Notes under the pieces: model-generated
Databases searched by the model: none
Told to the model about the DNA's origin: nothing
Seen by the model: only the letters and a program-made list of their open reading frames with translations
From: Epithemia pelagica
Taxonomy: Eukaryota; Bacillariophyta; Bacillariophyceae; Surirellales; Surirellaceae
Length of the DNA: 64,000 bases
NCBI GenBank assembly: GCA_946965045.2
Contig: OX337242.1
Location: forward strand, 1,550,001-1,614,000
Direction of reading: 5' to 3'
In this document: one piece after another, positions 22,001-32,552 of the stretch
How positions within the stretch are numbered: position 1 is the stretch's first letter
Layout: the number at the start of each line of letters is the position of its first letter
Program-made: the position numbers and the translations under genes

Positions 22001-22549
22001 GGAGGACGGAGCACTTGACGCTTTGCTAGGAAGATACTGGGTATGGTCATGGTGCTGGTGAGGCGGGGGAGGTACATGGTGGGGATGGGAATGATGAACA
22101 TGGCCATGGGGAGGATAATGAGCATAATGACTGGCATGGTGGTGGTGAGGAGGATAGTGTCCTGGGTGTTGTGGATACTGCATATAGGCGTGGTAGGGAT
22201 GAGGAGCCCCTGCTGGTGGATAGTGCGCATGGCCTGGAGCGTGATGGCGCTGAGGGCTATGAGACTTGGTGGGAGGATAATACGGTGAAGGATCTTGTGA
22301 AGGATAACCCGGGTGACGGTGTTCATGTCTGTACGAAGGAGGTGGATGAACGGGAGGAGTTGGAGGGGAACATCGTAGACGGTCCGTGGAGGTCGATGGT
22401 GCCGCTGGGTCTTCAAAGGAGCCCAAAGGCAATTGCCAAATATTTTCCTCATCCGACGGAGTAGGATGATTCGGTTTCACCGTTCGTTCCATAGTGCTCG
22501 TTTGTGTCAAAGAGGATGACTCTTTTGCAATCATGCCTGGAGATTCCAA
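19100..22549 (-). CDS. CXC-domain (tesmin/TSO1-like) protein with C-terminal F-box
   Basis: Two exons, 22549-20183 and 20101-19100, with an 81-bp GT-AG intron falling inside the second CXC motif (...K-K-Y-C-E | C-F-K-G-G); 1122 residues. The N-terminal 680 residues are Pro/His/Ser-rich and probably disordered, with a His-rich block near 130-180. Two CXC repeats at about 700-735 and 774-810, joined by a conserved linker, make the CRC domain that binds zinc and the CHR-like TTYGAA element in MuvB/DREAM LIN54-type proteins. A low-complexity segment follows, and the last 50 residues have an F-box pattern (L-P-P-V-P-R-K-V-A-L-K-I-F-S-Y-L then A-L-V-C-K-K-W). An F-box binds SKP1 in SCF ubiquitin ligases, so this protein may link DNA binding to ubiquitination. 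Both domains sit in one continuous frame. Confidence 0.85.
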
Positions 22550-24059
22550 CAGTCACCAGAAGCACAACGAAACACAACCTTGCACACAACCACAAAGATG
22601 AGATCTACACAAAGCGTTCAGTCAAATGCTTCAAGTCGGAGTAGGGAGTACTTGTCGAGTAGCCGCAGGAGCTAGTGGCTGTCGATTGCTAAGCTTACGA
22701 AGCGAGCCCAATTGTCCTTGTCGTCTTGAGAACTCAAGTTGCTAGAGCAACTTTGTGTTGATATGCCAAATCTGTGAGTATGAAATCAAGTTGGCAGTCG
22801 TGAATGGGCCGTCGACTTAGAGAAAGCCGTTGCTTCGAGCAGTCGTGAGAAGGGAAGATCCGTTGAAGAAAGATGAATGAGGGAGTGATCCGGGAACAGA
22901 AACTCAACACCACTCAGCTGCCTCGAAATGCAAGCTTTCTTTCTTGATTGTTTGATCAATCCGTATTGTGGACAACCAAATCCAATGGAAACGCGTCCTG
23001 TAACTGGAGTGGAGCGAGATGTAAAACGTCGCCAACTTGCGTGTACTCCACCTGATACGCTCCTTGCACTTCACACCCCTTGAGAAGAACAAGTGCACCC
23101 CCGTTCGCCCAATTACGATGCTTCACTACGACTCTGCCTTTGTTGTAGTTAGCCAGCCTTCCTTCTTGAGCTTCTTGTTGTTGTTGTGTTTGGTTGGACA
23201 CCCGACAAGAGCAGCAACAACGAGACAACGGCGGACGACGAGTGGGGATGGAATCTGTGTGGAAGGAAATGTGATGGGAAACCACGATACATCGCGCCAC
23301 CCACCAAACTCCACCAATCCACCAACGTTCGTTTTGGCTGCATGTTGCTGCCGAGCGAGCCATATTTTCTCTCCAATAGAAGGGCGGTGATTCGCCCGTC
23401 GGACACTTTTGCGCGCATGCCTTACAAACCAATTGGGCGCAGCGCCCGAATCGACAACCCGTTGTTTCCGCGAGCCATTCGATTCAAAGACGAATTGCAC
23501 AAGATATTGTAAACGAGCACTGGGGTGTGGGGACCAACGTGACTCTGGAGGTGCACCGATCGGCGGGGGACTGGTATTGTATTGCCCCCTCCATTGTGTC
23601 CCCCATTCTCTCGAGGCGCGGGAAGATTTGGCGGTGGGAAACACCAAGAAGGTTACCTACGACAGAGTGACCGCGAAACCTCTGATAACTGTTGGGTGTT
23701 TGGGGTGGCTCCAACACAAGTCAGTGAGAAAGGAAACAGTCTCGAGAGAAGAGGGAGTTCCTATTCTTGGCACAGACTGCAATTTGTTGGACCATCGGAT
23801 GTCCCCCTGCTTGTGCTGGCTCGGTGTATGGTCCCCATTCCTCCTGATACTCCAAGTATTTCTCTTGACGTGGTCATTACGACACTGAGTGAGAGGCCTT
23901 TCGTACTCTCTTGAGGGCCATCTGATTGAGGACATCCTGCAAAAAGGCCGAACGTCAAGAAGTCGGCCATAGGGGAGGTGGAGAAGGAGCTGCACTATAT
24001 ATTCGTGCAAGACCATCTCGGTCAAACACTAGGGACGCGAAGACGTCGCACAGCAATAC
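22550..24059. other. 1.5-kb gap, coding content unresolved
   Basis: Divergent neighbours start on both sides. GGAGTAGGGAGTAC lies about 90 bp upstream of the CXC gene start. Between 22950 and 23900 several frames of 100-170 codons overlap on both strands, none with a recognisable family, a clear start context or a convincing splice pair. A spliced gene may be hidden here, but I cannot support a model. Confidence 0.35.
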
Positions 24060-25805
24060 ATGCTGTCGGCATCGGAAATGACACCGTCCGATGGAGAGGA
24101 TACTAGTAGAACGGATGGACTACCAGTGGGAGTTTGGTCCACGGTAGCTACATCCTCATCCTCACCTCAACAAGCAAAACAACCATTGCGACGTCGTCGA
24201 GCCAATCCGAGGACATCTTCTTGGTTTGGTACGGCCACTAGTTCGACTGCTGCCGCTGGGAGCCACGCGTTTTTGTGGCAAAACAACACTGGCAGCAGCA
24301 ACAAGAACAGCAGCAGCAAGGATACCGTCTTTTCCATTCCAGGCTCCTACCACTACTCGTTTAGCAGCATTACCACAATGAGCAATCTTTCCATTGAAAA
24401 ATTGACCATTGGAGTCCTGTTGATTGTGGCCTGGGGGTGGATCATGGTGACCATTGGTATGGTCTTTTATCATGGCTACAACAATCCTCTAACACATTCG
24501 GAGGACAAGCATCATCACAATCACTTATTGACGGGTGTGGAACCACCCATGCCGGTCCGTTCGGACCTCATACAAGACACGGATGACAGAGACGCTCGTG
24601 GCAGCAACCAAGAGCCATTGGGACATGGAACGTCACCTCTGCTGTTATTCACCTTTCGTCGGGCTGACTATCTACGGGAAACCTTGGATACAGTATTACG
24701 GTATATTCCCCATGATTGTCAGTCGGTGGCCTGTCCTGTGATTGTGTCGCAAGATGGAGACAATGCCGACGTGACAAGGGTCATTCAAGACTTTGCACGA
24801 CGTTTTCAAGAGATTGGGATACCCCTCCTTCACTGGCAACATTCTCAGGACCATCCGCCCGTGTTGCGGGGTTCCTTGGCTCGTATCGCCAACGCCAAAG
24901 GCTATGCAGCCCTTGCACAACATTACAAGTGGGCCTTGGACAAAGTGTTTTCGCCAGAACCAACCGTGCTACGAAATGACAACAAGATGGGTGAGGACGA
25001 GGCGATGGGTTTGGACCCAGCCATAGAAGGACCGCCCGAACGAGTGATTATTTTGGAAGAAGATTTGCGCGTTGCTCCAGATTTCTTTGACTACTTTGCC
25101 GCCATGGCGCCATTGTTGGACGTGGACGACACCCTCTTGGCCGTATCGGCCTACAATGACAATGGTTTGCAAGGCAAGGTCCACAATGTGACGAGATTGC
25201 TCCGTTCCGATTTTTTCCCCGGTTTGGGATGGATGATGAATCGGCGCTTGTGGACTCTGGAATTGTCAGACTCGTGGCCCCTGGCCTTTTGGGACGACTG
25301 GTTGAGGGAACTAGCTCAACGAAAAGGACGACACATTGTTCGTCCCGAAGTCTCTCGAACCTTTCATTTTGGAAGTCAGGGTGGCACGTCCAACAATCAA
25401 TTTGGACATTCGCTCCATGATATCTACCTGAATCCAACACCAGTGACCTGGTCACAACAGGATTTGTCTTATCTAGAACCAGGTACCTTTCAGGATCAGT
25501 ATTGGCAATTGATTCAATCGGCTCGTCTCATGGACTCGGTGGATGACGTTCACGCGGCAGTGCATTCCTGGACCGGGGATCCGGAACAGGCGTCGGTGCC
25601 ACCCCCAGTCCTGAGGCTTGAGTATCACAACTTGAACCCCGAATTTCAAAGAATTGCCAAACGGCTGGGCTTGTTTAGCGATGAAAAGGCGGGAGTTCCT
25701 CGAACCGCGTACAAGGGTGTGGTGGAAACGCGCATGGGTGGAGCCAAGGGACCCTTGGTCTTGGTGACGCCACCAATCACACAATTGCAAGAATTGTTTG
25801 ACTGA
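24060..25805 (+). CDS. MGAT1: GlcNAc-transferase I (GT13)
   Basis: Single exon, 581 residues. It transfers GlcNAc from UDP-GlcNAc to the alpha-1,3 arm of Man5GlcNAc2 in the Golgi, the entry step to hybrid and complex N-glycans. A Ser-rich cytosolic tail of about 110 residues, longer than usual, precedes one membrane helix at about 112-138 (type II). The catalytic domain follows the family closely: V-I-V-S-Q-D-G, Y-K-W-A-L, E-E-D-L-R-V-A-P-D-F-F (332-343 region), S-A-Y-N-D-N-G, D-F-F-P-G-L-G-W, F-W-D-D-W-L with the catalytic Asp, R-P-E-V-S-R-T and D-L-S-Y-L. The metal/nucleotide motif E-D-D of the animal enzyme is E-E-D here (333-335); the last Asp, which contacts the metal, is kept. A second ATG lies seven codons in (24078), so the exact start is not certain. 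Confidence 0.93.
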   Translation: MLSASEMTPSDGEDTSRTDGLPVGVWSTVATSSSSPQQAKQPLRRRRANPRTSSWFGTATSSTAAAGSHAFLWQNNTGSSNKNSSSKDTVFSIPGSYHYSFSSITTMSNLSIEKLTIGVLLIVAWGWIMVTIGMVFYHGYNNPLTHSEDKHHHNHLLTGVEPPMPVRSDLIQDTDDRDARGSNQEPLGHGTSPLLLFTFRRADYLRETLDTVLRYIPHDCQSVACPVIVSQDGDNADVTRVIQDFARRFQEIGIPLLHWQHSQDHPPVLRGSLARIANAKGYAALAQHYKWALDKVFSPEPTVLRNDNKMGEDEAMGLDPAIEGPPERVIILEEDLRVAPDFFDYFAAMAPLLDVDDTLLAVSAYNDNGLQGKVHNVTRLLRSDFFPGLGWMMNRRLWTLELSDSWPLAFWDDWLRELAQRKGRHIVRPEVSRTFHFGSQGGTSNNQFGHSLHDIYLNPTPVTWSQQDLSYLEPGTFQDQYWQLIQSARLMDSVDDVHAAVHSWTGDPEQASVPPPVLRLEYHNLNPEFQRIAKRLGLFSDEKAGVPRTAYKGVVETRMGGAKGPLVLVTPPITQLQELFD

Positions 25806-25870
25806 GAGCCCCCCTCCTGCAAGAAGCAGAACCGAGACGGGACCGCACAGTACAGCAGAACACATGAGTA

Positions 25871-26010
25871 CCTGAGCCATGGCAGGATAACTGAATGTAA
25901 CATTTTCACTGATCGTTCGACAAACAGAAAACTTCTTGCCCCCTGAGCCATGGCAGGATAACTGAACGTAACATTTTCACTGATCGTTCGACAAACAGAA
26001 AACTTCTTGC
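25871..26010 (+). repeat. Tandem duplication of a 69-bp unit
   Basis: Two direct copies (25871-25939 and 25942-26010) differ at one base by eye (GAATG versus GAACG) and are separated by two C. The block lies just after the GlcNAc-transferase stop, so it probably falls in its 3' UTR. The single difference points to a recent local duplication. Confidence 0.85.
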
Positions 26011-26350
26011 GATGCCACGAAAGAACAAGACATCATGGAACCAATGAAGACTTGAAAAGTTGTCCGCATACTCTCGTGCTATTCCTTTTTTAAGGAGATC
26101 CTCCTGCTAGGAGAGAGCGGGAAACGAACCAAGTTTAAGGCCAATTTCCTACTACTGACTCACAACTGAGTAGACATGAAGGCCAATTTCCTAAAATATG
26201 TTATATTTACTACTCTCTCACTTTTTCAACCTGACACACAATACTTTCTTTTTTTGATTTTCAATGATCAATCAATCGATCATTCAATGGCAACTCTCAA
26301 CATGCAACATTTAATGGAATACTTTCAATTTCTCCTTGGAATTCGCATTC

Positions 26351-29300
26351 CTAACGATGCTTCCTGTGATCCTTTGTCTTCAGTGTCCAAAGAACAATGA
26401 TATACCAGGCAAATGCGGTCAAGGCACATAAGGCAGCATTTCTCGGGTAGCTTGAATCTAGGTCAAAACCCTTGCCAACTCCGGCTGAAGAAATTAACAG
26501 CAAATAGTGTCGTTAGAATCCACATATGCATAGAAGAATCCCTTACGAGTTCTTGAATTGATTTTCAAACGTACCACCAACTGCCTGTTCACCGATACCA
26601 AATTCATTGTTGTACCTATCAGGTGTCTCGTCATTCAAACGAGTCACGTTGAAGGCATAGGTGTACTGATCGTATTCTTTCGAAGCCAGACCTTGAGTGC
26701 TCCAGAAAACAAACCAAAAATTCGTAAAGGTTTGAGTGCCTGAGTCTGCGTCTCCGTACGCATTGACAGTACCTGAGAATGAGATTATAACAATAATACC
26801 AAAGACGAGAGAAAGCAAAGCAGCACTGGAGGGTCCAACCAAGAGACTTGCAAGCATACCAAAACCGTAGAATCCCACAAGATCGAGAAAGAGGAAAACC
26901 CAATAGCTCCGCAAAGGTTGAATCAACCATGCCTCTCCTGAATATCCCAAAAGTACAAACGCGCAGGTATAAATAGGTAGCCAAATCAAGGTATCAGTGG
27001 TTTTCGCAACCCAGTACGAAAACACGCTCTGACCCACAGCCGTATCTCGGAAGAATACCACACGTTCCGGGCCGTAGACATTCACGGAAAGACATGAAAC
27101 AATCAGCAGAAAGAGATAAACGCTGAGCATGGTACCAGGAATATAATCAAATGGCCGAACATTCTGCCGCAAGTAAAGGTCTTGGCCGGCAGTGCCCCCC
27201 TGAAGGTTCTTAGGAATACCAACGTAGAAATTGGAGTCTTCATCAACCAAACCTGGAACGACCGAACCGGCTAAAATCATGAGAAAAATGTTCAAAATCG
27301 TGGCGAATGGAGAACGAAGACGTTGTCTACTCGCACGGATGAACAAAAGATAGGTTTGTGATAAAGCTCCAGGAGTCTTGCGACCAGTTTTGTCAGGACG
27401 GACGTTGCTCCAAATGTGCTTAAAAACCATACTGAACTCATTGCACAAGGATGCACAGAATCGTCCAATGAAAAAGCGGCGTTCTTGACGGTCAGTTTCC
27501 TCGTTCTTTAGGTTTGTTTCCGCGTCTTCGTTACGAATCTCGTCAATAGTCGACTTCGCCTCTTCACGTGACACCTTGTCTGGGTTTTCGTCGGCGCACA
27601 TCCACTCTTCAAAAAGGTCTTCTTTGTCCCAGTCCGCTTTGTCAGGATGCGGGATAATGCCGGAGAGGACATCCATGTAGAAATCAGCAGGATTCGAAAA
27701 TGTTGGACAAGGGAAACCAAGCTTCGCAAAGTAATCCTCCATGCCAGAAGTTGGCCCATAGTAGACGGTCACACCACCCTGCCCCAAAAGCAGAACATTG
27801 TCGAACAGTTGAAACACCTGAATGCATTGTGAATGGTAAGAGCATAATGGTCTGTTGCAAAATGTTGTCCCAGTGGCAACATACCTCATACTTGGGCTGA
27901 TGGAGAACTGTGATAACATTGGCACCAGATCTTGCCATATCTTTCAAAGAGTTCACTACCGTGAAGGATGTTGTGGAGTCAAGACCACTCGTCGGTCTGC
28001 AAGAATGAGGAGGTAAGGTTGATCTTACAAAAAGAGCCAGAAAAGTTGAATCAGGCCTGATATGTACTTACTCGTCCAAACAAAGCAAACTGGGCTGCAC
28101 CACCATTCTGTTATCACCAACAACAGGAAGCAATAAGGAAAAGGTGTATACGGCTGACCTGCCAACAAAACTCTCACAAACTTACTCCATGCCAATATTT
28201 ACACGCTTTCGCTGTCCTCCACTGATTCCTCGTTTCTTTTCATCACCCACTACAGTATCTCGCACATGCTCGATTTCCAGGGATTCAAGAATTTCTTCGA
28301 CACGCTCCTTCTTCTTCTCATGGCTCCAGTCAGCAGGAAGACGCATCATGGCACTGTGGTAAATGTTCTCTTCAACAGTAAGTTCACGAAGCATCTATTG
28401 AGAAGCGTAAACAACACTTTTGTCAGAGGAACGATGAAAAGAAGCCACTCTATCGAAAAAAGAGACTTACAATGTCTTCTTGAGGAACGAAGCCAATCAG
28501 TCGCCTATAACCACTGAGGTCGTCTTCCTCTCCGTTAATACGAAGTTTTCCTCCCGTGCGATCTACTTTTCCCGACATGAGAGACAGGAACGTTGTTTTA
28601 CCTTGACGCAAGAACGATAAAGTTAGGGCTTCAACAAAACAATTTGCATGATGAAATATGCAAAGCGGACTCACCAGCACCAGAGGGTCCCATAATAGCA
28701 GTCAACTTCCCGTGTTCCAATTTCCCTGAGACTCCACGCATGATGGTACCCACTTTGGGGATGGTCAAACGGAGACGTTCACACTCGATGTCAATCGTCA
28801 TATCGGGAGACGATAACGTGGAGCGGCGCCTCTCCTTTTTCGGAGCAGGGCTTTCGATCTCTTCGCCCTCTTCAACTTCTTTGGCCTGTTCTTCGCCCTC
28901 TTGGTCATCGTCATCATCATCATCACCACCAACCTGCTTTCCGCTTTCAGTCATTTGGCGCTTGCTCGCCATCATGGCTTCCTTACGACGGCGCGCATTG
29001 CGTACGACCAGATGTCGCCCGAGAAAGAGATAGGCAACTGACACGATGAGAATGAAAATCATAAGAGACATGGCAGGACCAACTTCAAAGCGGCGAAGTC
29101 CAGTGGAACCACATGATTCCATATTGATGCATTTCTTTCCTTCAAAACTTCCAACCGGGCAGTAATAGTCTTCCCTGCAATCCAAGGACTGGCTGGGATC
29201 CGGGCAATAAGACCTGGGGGGACAAAGATCCACACAGGTCTCAATCTTGCTTTTTCCTGGGCAGTAGAACGACAAGGGACATTCACCGTCTCCCTCGTTA

Positions 29301-29578
29301 AACTGACCATACAAAACGATCTCGTTTCCTCCACTGTCCGTTGTCGTGAAGTGTCCTCCCCACTTGGTGAAGCTTCGGTCGTTGGAGGGCACACACTCTG
29401 AAGCGTTAGTGCTGGAGCATCCACACCACCATCCGGGGTCACAATTCGCTGGATCATAAAGAAACTCAGCAACAGAACCACATATAGGACCACTCTCGTT
29501 CCTAACACTTCGGGGCAATGGTTGATCGCATTTGTAGTCCAAGCCCCAATCTTTTTCACAGTAGCTCTCCTCACTCAT
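26351..29578 (-). CDS. ABCG half-transporter with Cys-rich ectodomain
   Basis: Seven exons on the minus strand: 29578-28675, 28601-28471, 28394-28186, 28107-28072, 27996-27885, 27817-26575, 26484-26351. All introns are GT-AG, and the joined frame is 923 codons including the stop. A Cys-rich N-terminal domain with C-P-x(n)-Y-C repeats is followed by a helix near 172-195, an acidic poly-Asp linker, and an ABC domain with Walker A (G-P-S-G-A-G-K-T-T, across intron 1), signature I-S-G-G-Q, Walker B plus L-D-E-P-T-S-G-L-D-S (across intron 4) and the H-loop V-L-H-Q-P. The C-terminal half has six hydrophobic segments, the last in exon 7. This order matches plant ABCG24/28-type transporters, exporters of lipids or sterol-like compounds. 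No signal peptide precedes the ectodomain, so an upstream first exon may be missing. The last intron uses donor GTACGT at 26574; reading through it would stop early. Confidence 0.9.
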
Positions 29579-29780
29579 GGTCGAGCTTAAACTGTCAAGT
29601 CAGACCTCTTACCCTCCTTCCAAGAGTTCACCGTCTCAGATTTATAAAACGACAGGAATGGGGCGCCCTCCTCCTCCTCGAAATTTTGAGTATCTTTGGC
29701 GCATTCTCCCTCAACCCGACGAAATTTTGAATCTTTTTAGATCGGTTCGTGACGGGGGCGGTCCTCCAGCAAGTGTCGTA

Positions 29781-30410
29781 AGTCTACTTTAATAGCTGAG
29801 GGCGGATGAGGAGGAGCTAGGGTGTGAGGAGTGGCTTACCTCCGAGAAGGGCAATAGCGACGAGGAGTGGACTGCCCCTGTGAGATCCGCGTGACTCTAA
29901 GTATTCTGTCACACTATTTATGCAACAAGCATGCCTCGGAGTTTGATTGGCATGCAAAGATTGTAAGATAAAAGATACTTAGACATAAAGCGTTATAAAT
30001 CATAAATAGTGACGGGGTTATTTACAAACAATTAAGATTACCTAGTGCCCAATCGAAAGTAGGGCAAGCTAAATTGTATAAGACTAAATAGGCTTACGAC
30101 GACTAAATATCCATTCAGAGAACCGATCACTTAGGAAGATCGAAAATTACCTAGGGTGCGCTGGCACTACTGCTCGTGACACAGGAAGCTAACATACTTT
30201 AAAAGCCCCGGGGGACTCCTCGTCGCAGGGCGCTCCTCGTGGCTTATCTCCTCGTCGGGCAATAGCTTCTCGTCGAGGACTGCCCCCTCGATCCGCTTAT
30301 GCGGATCTCACAGGGGCAGTCCACTCCTCATCGCTATTGCCCTTCTCGGAGTTTAGCCACTCCTCACACCCTAGCTCCTCCTCGTCCATCCTCAGCTATT
30401 AAAGTAGACT
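29781..30410. mobile_element. MITE with 110-bp inverted repeats, TA target duplication
   Basis: The arms 29781-29890 and 30301-30410 are inverted copies of each other, about 90% alike by eye, beginning AGTCTACTTTAATAGCTGAG. TA flanks both ends (29779-29780 and 30411-30412), as in Tc1/mariner-type insertions. No transposase frame lies inside the 630 bp, so the element would need an enzyme from elsewhere. It sits about 200 bp upstream of the ABCG start. Confidence 0.75.
30210..30390. repeat. Internal long hairpin within the MITE
   Basis: A third, more diverged copy of the arm (about 30210-30296, forward) abuts the right arm (30301 on, reverse), making a long imperfect hairpin centred on GATCCGC-TTAT-GCGGATC at about 30298. 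This could arise from an aborted or nested transposition event. Confidence 0.6.
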
Positions 30411-30412
30411 TA

Positions 30413-31060
30413 GTAATGTCTGTGTTCTGACGACTATCCCTCTTTCAGTAGTCATACGGAACGCATCCATTGCAGATTGCAGATCCCGATTCCCGATATT
30501 TATCCATAAGTCTCGCAGATCTGTTGTCGGTTGTCGCCATCGTTTTTGTGTGAGCTACTCCTACGACCTACCGAACTACCCAAACACTCGCGTAATACTA
30601 CTTGGAGTGCTGCTCTCTCTACTCGTAACCTTAGAGGTACGTGGTACGACTCCTCTCTAGTAGGCGGTCCCATTGTTCATAGTGCTTCCTTCTCATACCC
30701 CATTATTTGAGTGGATCATTCTGGATCAATCCAGGTTCATTCGCGATTCGCGATGCATGATCCATCAAGCGACATCCCAACACTACGAAAGCAACTGACG
30801 GCTGACTTGACTGGTTTGTTGGAGACCAATGGAGAAACGTTCATGCCATCAGGCAGCGGCGAAATGGACTATTGTTGTCGAGAATTTTACAAGATTCGTT
30901 TTCTCCGAGTCCGGATGATTCGGAGGATCATCACTATTCCTCCTGGCGATAGCGATAACACCTTGGCCACGTTCAAACTCCTAGAGAGCTCAACGTTCAG
31001 AATATCTCATGTAATGTAATATACCAGCATCCACAGGTACAGGACCACTTTCACCATTTA
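30413..31060. other. Gap between two MITEs, no supported gene
   Basis: A 102-codon frame on the plus strand (30711-31019) begins at a GTG, with its first ATG at 30753. It matches nothing I recognise, so I do not call it. CTACTCCTAC occurs at about 30552. Confidence 0.4.
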
Positions 31061-31537
31061 GGCCATTCCTTTAGCTCAACAAAACCAATCCGTGCGGGCC
31101 GGGCCGGATTTGGTTTTGGAAAATGTGCCTAAACGCCGTCCTTACGCATTCGCAAAACAAATCCAAAAGACCGCACCTGTCCCCCATCCTGACCCCCATC
31201 CTCCCCAACTCTTCACTTAGAAAAATTGAATACTAAAACTATTGGGTACAAAGGAAGCGACCTTTTATGCAAGAATACCGTTAGAGTCGAACGCCCGCCC
31301 ATCATGTCGAACGCCCGCCCAACATATTCGAAACTGTAGGCTGGCCTCTACACTAGCATAAGTAAAGCACTATCCCTAATGAATTTCCCGGATTTGTTCG
31401 AACCAATCCGGGGTCCTGGATTGGTTCGAACAAAAAATCCAGAAATGCTGTTTTACCCGGATATATGACGTAAACGTGACGCAAAATGCTGACGTGCACG
31501 CAATCTCGATTTGGTTTTGCGAGCTAAAGGATTGGCC
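31061..31537. mobile_element. PIF/Harbinger-like MITE, TTA target duplication
   Basis: The ends are inverted repeats of about 30 bp, GGCCATTCCTTTAGCTC on the left and GGCCAATCCTTTAGCTC as the complement of the right end, both continuing into CAAAACCAA. TTA flanks both sides (31058-31060 and 31538-31540). A 3-bp TTA/TAA duplication is the hallmark of PIF/Harbinger elements. Inside lie a 20-bp tandem repeat (31286-31325) and a hairpin with a 14-bp stem GTTCGAACCAATCC at about 31396-31434. There is no transposase frame. It ends 16 bp from the stop codon of the Nudix gene and may supply its 3' UTR. Confidence 0.75.
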
Positions 31538-31553
31538 TTATTACGCTTTTGCT

Positions 31554-32552
31554 CTAGTCGTCTCCGAACTCCAGACGCAATTCCCTCATGCCGATCCGAA
31601 AAAAAGAGTGAATGGTTTCATGACAAAAGTCTGTCGGTCGTTTGACTAACCACTCTTCAAGTTCATGGATCCGTACCCATCTCATAAGGGTTGATTCTTC
31701 GCTATGACGTTTTCGGGATAGTAATGATTCATTTTGCATTCGTTGCAGGATTGCTTCACCCTCGACACGGAATTCCACGAGCCAAAAGTAGGTCACCTGT
31801 CGATCAATGCGATTCCCGACTTGAGGTCCATAATCCAACTCGAAATAAACAGGATTTCCACCATGGTTTCGCGTCATGAGGTTGTGTTGTCGTTTGAAAT
31901 ACCTTGTGTCGTCCACAGCAAACGATTCAATCTCTTCCCGCACTCCGCGTAGCACGGTCTGGTCTGGTTGGAGTTCCTCCCCCACCATCGAATGCTCTCC
32001 CAGCAACATCCAGCGATTGGGACAGGTAACCATGGAGGGTCCACGTTTAGAGAGCAAAATTCGGCGTTGATTGTCGATAATATACATCCACACCCCTGTA
32101 TGGATCAAACCACGTCGGTGAATTTGATCAATCCCCAAGACTGATGTTGAATTCGTAGAAAATATGCGACTTGTAGACAACTTTGATGGTGCGGATACAA
32201 GTTCTTGTTCGCTCCTATTGAAAGGAAGACCGCTAATAGTCTGTAATTCATTCTCTGGATCTACGAACTCCCCATGTTGATGCAAAGGACGCGTTTCGGT
32301 GATTTCCAGTCCATGTATGGAGTTTTTCCATTTGAATGCGATCATGTTTTCTTCTTTTCCACTTGTGTTGATTCTTTTGAAGGCCTCTTGTTTTGCTCCA
32401 TCGCGGGAGAACGAAATACAGCAAGATTCACATGAAAACCACGCGAACACTACTGGGAACGCAGTAGGTACCAATCTCCAACGATATAAGACTTTGAATA
32501 TCCACAAGCTATTGCTCGAAGTCTTTCCACTTGGCAAAATGATATTTACCAT
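31554..32552 (-). CDS. Nudix-domain protein with a divergent Nudix box
   Basis: Single exon, 332 residues from the first in-frame ATG at 32552; the frame is open slightly further only from TTG codons. The N-terminal region has a hydrophobic stretch near residues 20-40, possibly a targeting signal or membrane anchor. The Nudix fold begins near residue 150 (H-T-G-V-W-M-Y-I-I-D-N-Q-R-R-I-L-L-S-K-R). The box region reads G-E-H-S-M-V-G-E-E then L-R-G-V-R-E-E-I. Against the consensus G-x5-E-x7-R-E-U-x-E-E it has an altered spacing and Gly in place of the first Glu of R-E, while the R-E-E catalytic core remains. Nudix enzymes cleave nucleoside-diphosphate-linked compounds; the substrate here cannot be inferred. 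Confidence 0.7.
   Translation of the reverse strand: MVNIILPSGKTSSNSLWIFKVLYRWRLVPTAFPVVFAWFSCESCCISFSRDGAKQEAFKRINTSGKEENMIAFKWKNSIHGLEITETRPLHQHGEFVDPENELQTISGLPFNRSEQELVSAPSKLSTSRIFSTNSTSVLGIDQIHRRGLIHTGVWMYIIDNQRRILLSKRGPSMVTCPNRWMLLGEHSMVGEELQPDQTVLRGVREEIESFAVDDTRYFKRQHNLMTRNHGGNPVYFELDYGPQVGNRIDRQVTYFWLVEFRVEGEAILQRMQNESLLSRKRHSEESTLMRWVRIHELEEWLVKRPTDFCHETIHSFFRIGMRELRLEFGDD

Noticed and set aside
22904-23914. Several overlapping frames of 64-173 codons on both strands
   Set aside because: They contradict each other, and no splice pair or family motif favours one. A hidden spliced gene cannot be excluded.
26176-26400. 74-codon plus-strand frame
   Set aside because: Overlaps the last coding exon of the ABCG gene on the other strand, whose frame and membrane helix are better supported.
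26543-26574. ABCG ending at the stop near 26543
   Set aside because: Donor GTACGT at 26574 joined to the acceptor at 26485 gives an in-frame last exon with the expected final membrane helix.
30711-31019. 102-codon plus-strand frame
   Set aside because: Starts at GTG, shows no family features and lies between two MITEs.
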